A stretch of DNA of 63,588 nucleotides from Bacteroidetes bacterium HGW-Bacteroidetes-2 (GTDB lineage: Bacteria > Bacteroidota > Bacteroidia > Flavobacteriales > Flavobacteriaceae): NCBI GenBank assembly GCA_002842575.1, contig PHDJ01000012.1, forward strand, positions 1 to 63,588. Direction: 5' to 3'. Below the pieces are notes generated by a model that worked only from the letters and a program-made list of their open reading frames with translations, made no database searches and was not told the origin of the DNA. Of this stretch, positions 1-8,483 are shown piece after piece. A program made the translations under genes and the position numbers. Position 1 is the first letter of the stretch. Every line of letters starts with the position of its first letter.

Positions 1-172
1 CTTTCCATTAATATATCCAAAGGACTTTTTAAAGTTTTACTGTTTATGCTTAAAACACGGGTATAAACTTCTGTGGTTTTGGCGCTGCTGTGCCCTAGTA
101 CTGCTTGTATAAAAAGTATGCCGGTTCTTTTTACTTTTAGGATCTTTGGTGTTTTTATTAAACTTAATTTTA
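1..172 (-). pseudogene. C-terminal remnant of a tyrosine recombinase (integrase)
   Basis: Read on the minus strand, an open frame across this stretch encodes LFIQAVLGHSSAKTTEVYTR followed by VLSINSKTLKSPLDILME. This is the classic end of a phage-type integrase: the LGHSS..TT box, the nucleophile tyrosine in the VYTR motif (codon at 63-65), and the SPLD tail. The frame continues a little past the left edge. There is no start codon, and the upstream catalytic part (Arg and HxxR boxes) is absent because the intact rsmD lies directly where it should be. It is therefore most likely a 3' fragment left by a recombination or deletion event. A longer gene cannot be present on this strand, since its N-terminus would have to overlap rsmD. 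Confidence 0.7.
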
Positions 173-175
173 AAA

Positions 176-712
176 CTATTTTTTAAAAAAACTAAATACA
201 GACCCACCATATCTTCTTGCTTCGCTAAAGTTTTCTACATCTGATAAATCGGTATGTTTTGAATGTTCAATAATTAACACGCCATCTTCAAGGAGCAGGT
301 TATTTGTATAAACCAAGGTTGCTATTTGTGTAAACTGTTCTTTGCTGAAGCTATAAGGTGGGTCTGCAAAAATAATATCGGCAGTTTGTTTGCTTTTTTC
401 TAAGTAAGCATAAACATCACTTTTTATGGCAGAAATATTAAAATCTAGTTCAGTATTTATTTTATGAATAAATTGTACACAACCATAATCTGCATCTACA
501 GCGATTATTTTTTGCGTACCACGGGAAGCAAATTCAAAGCTTATGTTTCCAGTACCGGCAAATAAATCCATAAAAGTTAGTTCAGAAAAGGTGTATAGGT
601 TGTTTAAAATATTAAACAATGCCTCTTTAGCAAAATCGGTTGTGGGTCTTACGGGTAACTTTTTTGGGGCTACAAGAATTTTTCCTTTAAATCTACCTGA
701 AATGATTCGCAT
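176..712 (-). CDS. rsmD: 16S rRNA (guanine966-N2)-methyltransferase RsmD
   Basis: This SAM-dependent methyltransferase makes m2G966 in 16S rRNA of the assembling small subunit. The 178-residue protein starts with the family hallmark MRIISGRFKGK. It has the SAM-binding motif I DLFAGTGN at about residues 49-56 and the catalytic DPPY motif at 117-120, both typical of N2-guanine methyltransferases, and its length is normal for RsmD. It is the last gene of a three-gene minus-strand run: its start codon shares one base with the end of the DUF3822 gene, so translational coupling is likely. The recombinase remnant lies directly downstream. Confidence 0.93.
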   Translation of the reverse strand: MRIISGRFKGKILVAPKKLPVRPTTDFAKEALFNILNNLYTFSELTFMDLFAGTGNISFEFASRGTQKIIAVDADYGCVQFIHKINTELDFNISAIKSDVYAYLEKSKQTADIIFADPPYSFSKEQFTQIATLVYTNNLLLEDGVLIIEHSKHTDLSDVENFSEARRYGGSVFSFFKK

Positions 713-1539
713 TAGTTTGGAAATAGTAAATAATGGGTTTGAATACTAGTTTTTGGATGGAGTTCGTTCCATTTTATGGGGGTAATTATTTCAGGAAAAT
801 AAATATTTCTAATGTAGGTATATGCAATGTTGTAAAGGGCATCTCCTTCTTTAATTTTTCCGTAAAGGTTTAAAGCAAATGTTTCAGGATTCATTTTTAA
901 TTGCTCAGCAACGAATAAAACATAATACATAAAATCTTCGGGCGAACTAAATGTAAAGCTGTTGTATAGTTGTACACTTTTATTTTTAGTAACCAAAATA
1001 TCATGCCTTTGTTCAAAAACCTGTATGTGCATTTTTAATATAGCTTCATTTTTTTCTTCGGCTAAAATTTTTTGGATAAAAAGGGTTGTGGTGTGGTAAA
1101 AATCAAAAGCACCATAGCGTTCAAAAAAATAATTATTTATGTTTGTAAATGGCACATACACAGTTATTATATCATAAATATCTAAGGTGTCAAATGTAAA
1201 ATAGTCGTTAGGAAGTACTTTGGTGTTAAACTTTAAATAATCAGATATTGCTTCTTCTTGAAAAATAGATTTTGGAACAAGCGCATATAGATTATTTTCA
1301 TGTAAAATGGAAATGTTTTTAATGTTCACAGAAAGTTCAGGATGCGTTTTATATGCTTTTTTTATTTCAAATAAAACTTCCTCAGGCGTATAGGTGCCTG
1401 AAAAGTGAATTTCCTTAAAAAATACAATTTCTAGGGTTTCCGAATTTAGGATTAAAAAAGAAAGTCCATTCAAGCTTACCTGAACGGACAATCTATTTAA
1501 AGGTTGAAAATTATTATTGTTGTTCTTGAGGGCTATCAT
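712..1539 (-). CDS. DUF3822 family protein
   Basis: This 275-residue soluble protein is recognised as DUF3822, a Bacteroidota family usually encoded directly upstream of rsmD. Its fold is said to resemble an actin-like/ASKHA ATPase, but I see no convincing nucleotide-binding motif by eye. The N-terminus (RLSVQVSLNGLSFLILN) is the most characteristic part. The start at 1539 lies inside the 3' end of the upstream gene, giving a 26-nt overlap in another frame, so translation is probably coupled. The first residues, including an Asn run, are therefore constrained by the neighbour's coding. Function unknown; the link to rsmD suggests a role near ribosome assembly, but this is only inference. Confidence 0.8.
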   Translation of the reverse strand: MIALKNNNNNFQPLNRLSVQVSLNGLSFLILNSETLEIVFFKEIHFSGTYTPEEVLFEIKKAYKTHPELSVNIKNISILHENNLYALVPKSIFQEEAISDYLKFNTKVLPNDYFTFDTLDIYDIITVYVPFTNINNYFFERYGAFDFYHTTTLFIQKILAEEKNEAILKMHIQVFEQRHDILVTKNKSVQLYNSFTFSSPEDFMYYVLFVAEQLKMNPETFALNLYGKIKEGDALYNIAYTYIRNIYFPEIITPIKWNELHPKTSIQTHYLLFPN

Positions 1540-2179
1540 ATTTTTTAGGCCAGTTTCCGTTGGTGTTTACATCGTTCATAGAGCCAACACTTATGAAAGA
1601 ACCATTGATACCATCTACAGAAACTGTTTGTTTTTCTTGAATAACCAAATCTCTAGATAAATCGTGTAAAACTTCATCTTTATTGATTTTTGCTTCAAAA
1701 ACGGCAATTTTTCTGTCGTTTTTAATTACAAAACCTGCTTTTAAATCAATAGTAGCTTCTTTTTTTGCTATGTTTATTTTTTCTAAATTTTTATAACGGT
1801 CTGAATTTTTGAAAAGGGAATCTTTTACACTTACAAAACCTAAGGTATCAATAAGCACTTTTTCAATATAATATCCATCTTTTATACCGAAGGCTTTATT
1901 TTTAGCCACATCAGCAAAACTAGTATCTCTACGTTGGGTGATGGCAAAATGCGAAGTATCTACAAAACGGGCTAATGAATCAAAATTTCCATTAAATTTT
2001 CCAGTAATTTCTAAATGTGCTAACTCTGCAGTACGAATATCTTTAAGACGTTCAATGACTTGGGCATAGCGCTCATCTTTTATCTCGTTAAATTTAGTAG
2101 GTTCATAAACAGATTGGAATAGTAAATAACCTAGTATTGCAATTATTATCCAAAGGGCTAATTGAATTAAAATTTTCAT
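1514..2179 (-). CDS. Membrane-anchored conserved hypothetical protein
   Basis: This 221-residue protein has one N-terminal hydrophobic segment (about residues 5-22, ILIQLALWIIIAILGYLLF) followed by a polar, lysine-rich domain that should face the periplasm or act as a signal-anchored domain. I do not recognise a domain with a known function. It is the first gene of the operon leading to the DUF3822 protein and rsmD, and its promoter candidate is at 2220-2248. The phrase RTAELAHLEITGKFNGNFDSL resembles the pilin-like solvent-exposed region seen in some Bacteroidota proteins, but this is not enough for a call. The coding end overlaps the next gene by 26 nt. Confidence 0.75.
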   Translation of the reverse strand: MKILIQLALWIIIAILGYLLFQSVYEPTKFNEIKDERYAQVIERLKDIRTAELAHLEITGKFNGNFDSLARFVDTSHFAITQRRDTSFADVAKNKAFGIKDGYYIEKVLIDTLGFVSVKDSLFKNSDRYKNLEKINIAKKEATIDLKAGFVIKNDRKIAVFEAKINKDEVLHDLSRDLVIQEKQTVSVDGINGSFISVGSMNDVNTNGNWPKKYDSPQEQQ

Positions 2180-2219
2180 TATAGATATCGTTTTTTCGTT
2201 TAACGTAAAAGGTACATCG

Positions 2220-2248
2220 CAAATCTACAATTTTTTTTCAATCACAAA
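2220..2248 (-). promoter_or_regulatory. Bacteroidota-type promoter of the rsmD operon
   Basis: On the minus strand this reads TTTG (2248-2245), a 17-bp spacer, then TAGATTTG (2227-2220). Both boxes match the Bacteroidota sigma consensus TTTG / TAnnTTTG with an allowed spacing. It sits about 40 bp before the start codon at 2179. Confidence 0.6.
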
Positions 2249-2337
2249 AGTATAATCTTTAAAAATCCTTCTGCTTAGGAATAATTAAATAGGATACCGT
2301 AACTTAGCAAGAAAAATTTTTCATAAAACCATTCTTT

Positions 2338-3762
2338 ATGGACGCTGTGGCTTTCTACAAAAAAATTAAAAAGGAATTTCCTTACATACCCACACTTAAG
2401 CAAGACCTTGTTTTACAAAATATTTCAAAATTCATCACCAATTCAAAAACAAATGAGGTTTTTTTATTGAAAGGGTATGCCGGCACCGGAAAAACCACCA
2501 TCATTGGAACGGTAGTCAAGCATTTATGGGAATCAAAGAAAAAAGCAGTACTTCTTGCTCCCACCGGTCGTGCTGCAAAAGTGATCAGTAATTATTCCAA
2601 TACCGAAGCTTTTACTATTCATAAAAAAATTTATTTCCCGAAAGCACAAAAAGGGGGAGGCGTTTCTTTTACACTACAGCCCAATAAACACCGAAATACT
2701 TTGTTTATCGTTGATGAAGCTTCTATGATTTCAGATACCACTTCCGATTCTAAATTGTTTGAAAATGGTTCTTTGCTCGACGATTTAATACAATATGTGT
2801 ATAGTGGGCATCTGTGTAAATTAATTTTAATTGGTGATACCGCACAATTACCTCCTGTAAAACTAGAGGTTAGTCCCGCTTTAAACGAAGATACTCTTCG
2901 CAATTTTTACAACAAAGAGGTTATAAGTTTTGAACTTGACGAAGTAGTCCGGCAGCAGGAAGGTAGTGGCATTCTTTCTAATGCTACAACGCTAAGAGAA
3001 ACTTTGGACAGCGGGTTTTTTGAAGATTTTAAATTTGATATTCGTGGATGTAAAGACATTATCAAGCCACAGGACGGTCAAGAATTAATGGACGCTATAA
3101 ACGATTCATATTCTAATTTAGGAAAAGAAGAAACCGTTATTGTACTTCGCTCAAACAAACGCGCTAATCTGTATAATGAGCATATTCGATCGCGAATTCT
3201 TTTTCAGGAAAGCGAACTCGAACCTGGCGATTTCTTAATGGTAGTGAAAAATAATTATTTTTGGGTACAACCCACTAGCGAAGCAGGTTTTATAGCCAAT
3301 GGCGATATCATTGAAGTTCTAGAAATTTATAATTTTAAAGAGTTATATGGTTTTCGCTTCGCCGAAGTTTCTGTGCGAATGGTAGATTATCCTAAAATGA
3401 AACCTTTTGAAACGGTATTGTTATTAGATACCATCAAAGCAGAAACACCTTCATTATCCTATGAAGAATCTAACCGGTTGTATCAGGAAATAATGAAAGA
3501 TTATGAGGATGTTAGCTCAAAGTATAAAAAATTTCTTAAAATTAAGGCAAATAAGTATTTTAACGCATTGCAGGTAAAATTTTCGTATGCTATCACCTGC
3601 CACAAATCGCAAGGAGGGCAATGGCACACTGTTTTTGTAGAGCAGCCGTATTTGCCTAATGGTATGGACAAAGATTACTTAAGATGGTTATATACAGCAA
3701 TTACGAGAGCGAAGGAAAAATTATATTTAATTGGGTTTAAAGACGATTTATTTATAGAATGA
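2338..3762 (+). CDS. RecD-like superfamily 1 DNA helicase / ATPase
   Basis: This 474-residue SF1 helicase is of the RecD/Pif1-like type. Visible motifs are Walker A GYAGTGKTT (46-54), motif Ia LAPTGRAAK (about 73-81), Walker B VDEASM (125-130), a GDTAQLPPV motif III in the middle, and the C-terminal TCHKSQGGQW and YTAITRAKEKLYL motifs of the UvrD_C_2 domain. It is shorter than RecD or RecD2 and has no long N-terminal HhH region, so it is a compact 5'-3' DNA helicase common in Bacteroidota. It starts with ATG directly after an AT-rich gap and is a single-gene unit. The gene is followed at once by the palindromic repeat at 3761. The precise repair or recombination role is not shown. Confidence 0.85.
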   Translation: MDAVAFYKKIKKEFPYIPTLKQDLVLQNISKFITNSKTNEVFLLKGYAGTGKTTIIGTVVKHLWESKKKAVLLAPTGRAAKVISNYSNTEAFTIHKKIYFPKAQKGGGVSFTLQPNKHRNTLFIVDEASMISDTTSDSKLFENGSLLDDLIQYVYSGHLCKLILIGDTAQLPPVKLEVSPALNEDTLRNFYNKEVISFELDEVVRQQEGSGILSNATTLRETLDSGFFEDFKFDIRGCKDIIKPQDGQELMDAINDSYSNLGKEETVIVLRSNKRANLYNEHIRSRILFQESELEPGDFLMVVKNNYFWVQPTSEAGFIANGDIIEVLEIYNFKELYGFRFAEVSVRMVDYPKMKPFETVLLLDTIKAETPSLSYEESNRLYQEIMKDYEDVSSKYKKFLKIKANKYFNALQVKFSYAITCHKSQGGQWHTVFVEQPYLPNGMDKDYLRWLYTAITRAKEKLYLIGFKDDLFIE

Positions 3763-3902
3763 GCCCACTCCGAAAAGACTGAGTTCATTGATTTTCAACT
3801 CTTTTACCCCTGACCCCTATAGGGAAACTCGCTAAAAACCAATGAACTCTTCAAAGTCCCCTTTAGGGGATTTAGGGGTTTTAGACTTTTGCGAGTAGGC
3901 TC
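3761..3902. repeat. 142-bp imperfect palindromic intergenic repeat
   Basis: The outer arms 3761-3780 and 3884-3902 are inverted copies: GAGCCCACTCCGAAAAGAC pairs with the complement of GACTTTTGCGAGTAGGCTC, with three differences. An inner inverted pair GAGTTCATTGATTTT (3781-3795) and AAAACCAATGAACTC (3835-3849) differs at one position. Between the arms lie C/G runs such as TAGGGGATTTAGGGG (3864-3878). There is no ORF. It begins at the stop codon of the helicase. It looks like a non-coding, non-autonomous interspersed element (MITE- or REP-like). The remainder of this intergenic stretch, 3903-4025, is AT-rich with a lone TAATTTTG (-7 type) at 3993-4000. Confidence 0.65.
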
Positions 3903-4025
3903 AAGAATAGAAAAATAATATTCCCGTATAGCAGCAATTAATAAAATACAATTCATAATATCATCTCATTATTATAATCCACTTAAAAATCTTAATTTTG
4001 ATTTTTAAACTAAAATAAATTTCCT

Positions 4026-5867
4026 TTGAAAAAACAAGATTTAAAAATTATAGCAATGATACCCGCCAGATATGGTGCCACCCGTTTTCCGGGTAAAATG
4101 ATGGAAAAACTTGGAGGTAAAAGTGTTATTTTAACTACATATCTGGCAACTGTACACACAAACCTTTTTGATGAAGTATATGTAGTAACCGATAGCGATG
4201 TAATATATGATGAAATTAAAAATAATGGAGGAAAAGTACTAAGGAGTACTAAAGAGCATGAATGTGGTACCGACAGAATAGCAGAGGCAGTAGCTGCTTT
4301 AGATATTGATATTGTGGTTAATGTTCAGGGCGATGAACCCTTTACTAACCGAAGAGATTTAGAAAAATTACTACAGGTTTTTTATGAAGAAGATGCTGCT
4401 AAAATTGATTTAGCATCTTTAATGACAGAAATCACCAATTGGAAAGAAATTAATGACCCAAATACCGTAAAAGTTATTGTAGATAAAAACAATTTTGCAC
4501 TCTATTTTTCTAGATCAACAATGCCATATCCTCGGGATAAAAATATTAAAATATCCTATTTTAAGCACAAAGGTATTTATGCATTTCGGAAACAAGCAAT
4601 TTTAGATTTCTATAACTTGCCAATGGGAACTTTAGAAGCGGTTGAAAAAATTGAGTGTATTCGGTTTTTAGAAAACGGTAAACGTATCAAAATGGCTATT
4701 TCAACCTCCAAAAGTGTTGAAATTGACACTCCAGAAGATTTAAGACGCGCAAACTTGCTTTTTAAAAAAAAAGAACGAAACATAAACAATAAGCACCGTA
4801 ATTTTCCTATGGTGCCTAAAGTGGTTTTTGGGTCTGGAAGCCTTAATCAGCTAAGCACTATTTTAGAGGAAAAACGAAAAGAAAATGCGCCCTTTATATT
4901 CTTGGTAGATACTGTATTTAAAGAAAAAATTTCTTTTTTAAACAGAATTCCATTACTTGAAAAAGATAAGATTATTTTTGTTTCTGCCGATGAAGAACCC
5001 AAAACTAGCCAAGTAGATGCGCTTGTTTTAGAAATTAAATCTGAATTTTCTAAGTTACCATCTGGAATCATCGGAATAGGAGGAGGAAGCATCTTGGATA
5101 TGGCTAAAGCGGTTTCTATACTCCTTAAAAATCCTGGTAGTGCTGCCGATTATCAAGGTTGGGATTTAGTACACAACAAAGCCATTTACCATGTGGGTAT
5201 TCCAACGTTGTCAGGAACAGGAGCTGAAGTTTCTAGAACAACCGTTTTATGCGGTCCTGAACGTAAATTAGGTATTAATAGTGATTATACCCCTTTTGAC
5301 CAGGTAGTTTTAGATCCTGATTTAACTGTTGATGTGCCAAAAAACCAATGGTTTTATACCGGAATGGATTGTTATATTCATTGTGTAGAGTCCTTAAATG
5401 GTACTTTTTTAAATGCTTTTAGCCAGAGTTATGGCGAAAAGGCATTTGACCTTTGTAAAGAAATATTCCTAACAGATTTCTTAACAGCCGATGAAGCAAG
5501 AGCTAAACTCATGATGGCTTCTTGGCACGGCGGAATGAGTATTGCCTATTCACAAGTTGGCGTAGCGCATGCTATGAGTTATGGGCTATCTTATGTATTA
5601 GGCACTAAACACGGTATTGGTAATTGCATTGTTTTTAATCACTTAGAAGAGTTTTATCCCGAAGGTGTTGCTTTGTTTAAAGAAATGGTTAAAAAGCACA
5701 ATATATATATTCCCGAAAATGTTTGTTCTGCACTTACAAATAAGCAAATAGACACGATGATAGATGTAGCTTTAAATTTAGAACCACTTTGGGAAAACGC
5801 AATAGGGAAAGAGTGGAAAAGTAAAATTACCCGAGAGAAACTCAGAGCATTATATTTAAAACTTTAA
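4026..5867 (+). CDS. Fusion: CMP-Kdo synthetase (KdsB) + Kdo 8-oxidase (KdnB)
   Basis: This 613-residue protein joins two enzymes. Residues about 7-247 are KdsB, 3-deoxy-manno-octulosonate cytidylyltransferase: [14 protein letters not shown] (11-24), [10 protein letters not shown] (97-106), and the end [10 protein letters not shown] basic linker (about 248-261) leads to an iron-containing alcohol dehydrogenase, residues 262-613, closely matching KdnB, the oxidase that converts the Kdo C8 alcohol to an aldehyde on the way to 8-amino-Kdo (Kdo8N). It has the NAD-binding GGGSILD (352-358) and the metal ligands D448, H452, H515 and H529 in [10 protein letters not shown] and [15 protein letters not shown]. 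The start is TTG at 4026; ATG at 4056 would cut the first beta strand, so TTG is preferred. No aminotransferase KdnA is in the window. The substrate order is inferred. Confidence 0.88.
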   Translation: MKKQDLKIIAMIPARYGATRFPGKMMEKLGGKSVILTTYLATVHTNLFDEVYVVTDSDVIYDEIKNNGGKVLRSTKEHECGTDRIAEAVAALDIDIVVNVQGDEPFTNRRDLEKLLQVFYEEDAAKIDLASLMTEITNWKEINDPNTVKVIVDKNNFALYFSRSTMPYPRDKNIKISYFKHKGIYAFRKQAILDFYNLPMGTLEAVEKIECIRFLENGKRIKMAISTSKSVEIDTPEDLRRANLLFKKKERNINNKHRNFPMVPKVVFGSGSLNQLSTILEEKRKENAPFIFLVDTVFKEKISFLNRIPLLEKDKIIFVSADEEPKTSQVDALVLEIKSEFSKLPSGIIGIGGGSILDMAKAVSILLKNPGSAADYQGWDLVHNKAIYHVGIPTLSGTGAEVSRTTVLCGPERKLGINSDYTPFDQVVLDPDLTVDVPKNQWFYTGMDCYIHCVESLNGTFLNAFSQSYGEKAFDLCKEIFLTDFLTADEARAKLMMASWHGGMSIAYSQVGVAHAMSYGLSYVLGTKHGIGNCIVFNHLEEFYPEGVALFKEMVKKHNIYIPENVCSALTNKQIDTMIDVALNLEPLWENAIGKEWKSKITREKLRALYLKL

Positions 5868-5871
5868 AAAA

Positions 5872-6411
5872 ATGCGTTGGTTAGCATCTTTGCTCTATTT
5901 CAAAATATTAGGTTGGAAAGTTGAAGGACTCTTTTCTTCAGAAGTTAAGAAATGTGTTATTATTGTTGTTCCTCATACTAGTTGGCATGATTTTTATATG
6001 GGTGCATTTATCCGAAAAATAATTGGATTGGAAATTAATTTTATTGCTAAAAAAGAATTGTTTGATTCTCCTTTTGGCTGGTATTTTAGATGGATGGGAG
6101 GTTCACCAATAAACCGTACTTCAAAACAAAACAAAGTTGAAGAAGTTGTAAAAATATTTAATAGCAAAGAAACTTTTCGATTAGCTCTTGCGCCTGAAGG
6201 AACACGGAAAAAAGTGGACTCTTGGAAAACTGGTTTTTATTATATAGCATTATCCGCTAAAGTGCCTATCATTTGCATCGCATTTGATTATGGTAAAAAA
6301 ACCATAAAAATTGCTTCCTCATTTTATCCTTCTAGTAACATAAATTCAGACCTTCCAAAACTTAAAGAATTTTATAAAGGGGTTATAGGGAAAATTCCAG
6401 AAAATACGTAA
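5872..6411 (+). CDS. Lysophospholipid acyltransferase-like (PlsC superfamily) protein
   Basis: This 179-residue acyltransferase starts 4 nt after the KdsB-KdnB stop, so it is co-transcribed. It shows the LPLAT catalytic box HTSWHD (H35..D40, the HX4D motif) and the second box APEGTRKK (108-115, EGTR). It is short, with no large extra domain. The family transfers acyl chains from acyl-ACP or acyl-CoA to lysophospholipids or related acceptors at the inner membrane. Position beside a Kdo gene suggests a lipid A/LPS-related acceptor, but the acceptor is not determinable from sequence. Confidence 0.8.
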   Translation: MRWLASLLYFKILGWKVEGLFSSEVKKCVIIVVPHTSWHDFYMGAFIRKIIGLEINFIAKKELFDSPFGWYFRWMGGSPINRTSKQNKVEEVVKIFNSKETFRLALAPEGTRKKVDSWKTGFYYIALSAKVPIICIAFDYGKKTIKIASSFYPSSNINSDLPKLKEFYKGVIGKIPENT

Positions 6412-6468
6412 AATTATAGAAGTCTAACCACAAAAATATAATAGGTATTGCATCTTGATGATATAACC

Positions 6469-7179
6469 TTATTCTTCCATGGTATGATATACATTTTGTA
6501 CATCATCATCTTCTTCAATTTTTTCTAGAAGTTTTTCTACATCGGCTGCTTCTTCTTCGGTTAATTTTTTTGTTACTTGCGGAATGCGTTCAAAACCGGA
6601 AGATAGAATTTCTATGTTTTTTCCTTCTAAAAAACTTTGAATAGCACCAAAACTTTCAAAAGGGGCATAAATATGTACACCGTCTTCATCTTCAAATACT
6701 TCATCAACACCACAATCAATTACTTCTAACTCAAGTTCTTCTATGTCGATTCCTACGGGTGAAATTCTAAAATTACAGGTGTGATCAAACATAAAAGAAA
6801 CGGAGCCACTTGTGCCTAAACTTCCATCGCATTTATTAAAATAGGAACGAACGTTTGCTACGGTTCGTGTATTATTATCTGTAGCAGTTTCTACAAGAAT
6901 GGCAATACCGTGAGGGGCATACCCTTCAAAAAGCACTTCTTTGAAATCTCCTAAGCTTTTGTCTGAAGCGCGTTTAATAGCGCGTTCTACATTTTCTTTA
7001 GGCATATTTACTGCCTTTGAATTTTGGATTACTGCACGAAGTCTGGAATTGGCATCTGGATCTGGACCTCCTTCTTTTACAGCCATTACAATGTCTTTTC
7101 CTATCCGGGTGAATGCTTTAGACATTGCTGACCAGCGTTTCATTTTTCGTGCTTTTCTAAATTCAAATGCTCTTCCCAT
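6469..7179 (-). CDS. YebC/PmpR family protein
   Basis: This 236-residue protein matches the YebC family over its full length: MGRAFEFRKARKMKRWSAMSK, then KAFTRIGKDIVMAVKEGG, and the conserved NMPKENVERAIKRA and EVLFEGYAPHG blocks. Family members were described as transcriptional regulators (PmpR) and more recently as helpers of translation on difficult (proline-rich) sequences. The acidic C-terminus (LEKIEEDDDVQNVYHTMEE) is typical. It is a single-gene unit; 7180-7350 upstream is a T-rich spacer without another gene. Confidence 0.92.
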   Translation of the reverse strand: MGRAFEFRKARKMKRWSAMSKAFTRIGKDIVMAVKEGGPDPDANSRLRAVIQNSKAVNMPKENVERAIKRASDKSLGDFKEVLFEGYAPHGIAILVETATDNNTRTVANVRSYFNKCDGSLGTSGSVSFMFDHTCNFRISPVGIDIEELELEVIDCGVDEVFEDEDGVHIYAPFESFGAIQSFLEGKNIEILSSGFERIPQVTKKLTEEEAADVEKLLEKIEEDDDVQNVYHTMEE

Positions 7180-7350
7180 GTTAAAATTTATTAGGTATTA
7201 AATATTTGTTGTTATCGGTTATTTCTCTTAATTTAATTTTTTTTTGAAGTTTTTGCTGCGTTTTTTTTTTAAAGTTTTTACTAGTAAAGGTTTCTAAATC
7301 GCAAAAATAAAAAAATCTTCACTAAAAAAAGGTAAAATCATTTTATAAAA

Positions 7351-7632
7351 TTAGCTTACTAAATCATCAATAATTGCAGCAAATTCAAAATCTTTTTCAG
7401 TAACTCCTCCTGCATCATGGGTGGTAAGCGAAATGCTTAAGGTATTATAAACGTTACTCCAGTCTGGGTGATGGTTAAGTCTTTCGGCTTCAAATGCAAT
7501 GCGAGTCATTACTGAAAAGGCGTCTTTAAAGTCAGAAAACTCTAAGGAGGTATGAATGGCGTTTTCACCATAATCCCAACCTTCAAAAGATTTCATTTTA
7601 TCATCAATTTGAGCTTTAGTTAATTTTTTCAT
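7351..7632 (-). CDS. 4a-hydroxytetrahydrobiopterin dehydratase (PCD/DCoH)
   Basis: This 93-residue protein has the PCD signature RLNHHPDWSNVYN (51-63) with the HHPDW catalytic motif, and the second conserved histidine in TTHDAGGVTEKDFEFA. It dehydrates the carbinolamine made by pterin-dependent hydroxylases, or acts in molybdopterin-related chemistry in other bacteria. It overlaps the upstream SDR gene by 4 nt, so it is translationally coupled. A phenylalanine hydroxylase is not in the window, so its physiological partner is unclear. Confidence 0.9.
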   Translation of the reverse strand: MKKLTKAQIDDKMKSFEGWDYGENAIHTSLEFSDFKDAFSVMTRIAFEAERLNHHPDWSNVYNTLSISLTTHDAGGVTEKDFEFAAIIDDLVS

Positions 7633-8483
7633 ATTAATTTTTCTTTTAATGTGATTAAACTTTCGTTACAAGTAATTTCTTTAATGACTTCATTTACTGT
7701 TATTTGATGTTGTAAAGGAAGTTTGTTTTCTTTAGGTAAAACTGCTAAAAAATGGTCTTCATTGCTGGTAAAAGTATTGGTAAAAATGGGTAAATTTCCG
7801 CCTAATTTTTCTGCTATTTCAAGAAATAAATCGCTATGGTGCACTAAGTCTGTACTTCCTAAATGAAAAATGCCAAACTTATTTTGATTTATAATATAGT
7901 GAATTTGTTGTGACAACTTTGTGTCGGAAGTAATATTAATTACTAGGTTAGGAAAAACTTCAAATTTGCATTTGTTTTTAATACTTTCTTTCAATAAAAT
8001 AACGCGAGGGGCATTTACGCCTAAAACCATCGGGAGTCTTAATATTGCATATTTATGTGATGGCAATGGGGAAAGTAATTTCTCAATCGCAATTTTATTT
8101 TTGCCATAAGAAGTGTTAGCTAAGGTTTTGTTGTTTTCGTAGGATGCATTTGTTTTTATACCATCAAAAACCCTCACTGAGGATAAAAATAAAAGTTTGC
8201 AAAAAGGAGTTGCCATAACATAGGTAAACAATTGTTGGTGCAAGGCATATAAAGCGGTATAATTTCCGCGCAAGGCTGAAATTATGATGTGAGGACGAAT
8301 GTCATTTAAAATAAGTTCTACATCGTCTTTTTCTAAATCAAAATGATAAAAAATTTGGTTTTGTTTAAAAAAATTATTGGTTGAAAAATAGGTGCCATAA
8401 ACGTCAAAGTAGGGAAGTAGCTCTTTGTAAATAGCATTGCCAACAAAACCGCTGGCACCTAGTATTAATATTTTGTTTTCCAT
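7629..8483 (-). CDS. NAD(P)-dependent sugar-nucleotide reductase-like SDR protein
   Basis: This 284-residue extended short-chain dehydrogenase of the RmlD/NAD-dependent epimerase type has the Rossmann motif GASGFVG (9-15), a serine at 101-102 (FLSSVRVF) and the catalytic pair Y126 and K130 in SYGKNK. It lies between gcvT and the PCD gene, starting immediately after the gcvT stop. Its substrate is not evident; an RmlD-like dTDP-4-keto-sugar reductase is possible, but no rhamnose pathway neighbours are present. The gene order gcvT-SDR-PCD is inferred to be one transcript. Confidence 0.75.
   Translation of the reverse strand: MENKILILGASGFVGNAIYKELLPYFDVYGTYFSTNNFFKQNQIFYHFDLEKDDVELILNDIRPHIIISALRGNYTALYALHQQLFTYVMATPFCKLLFLSSVRVFDGIKTNASYENNKTLANTSYGKNKIAIEKLLSPLPSHKYAILRLPMVLGVNAPRVILLKESIKNKCKFEVFPNLVINITSDTKLSQQIHYIINQNKFGIFHLGSTDLVHHSDLFLEIAEKLGGNLPIFTNTFTSNEDHFLAVLPKENKLPLQHQITVNEVIKEITCNESLITLKEKLI

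Noticed and set aside
543-749. Plus-strand ORF over rsmD
   Set aside because: Shadow frame of an unmistakable methyltransferase gene; no recognisable protein family.
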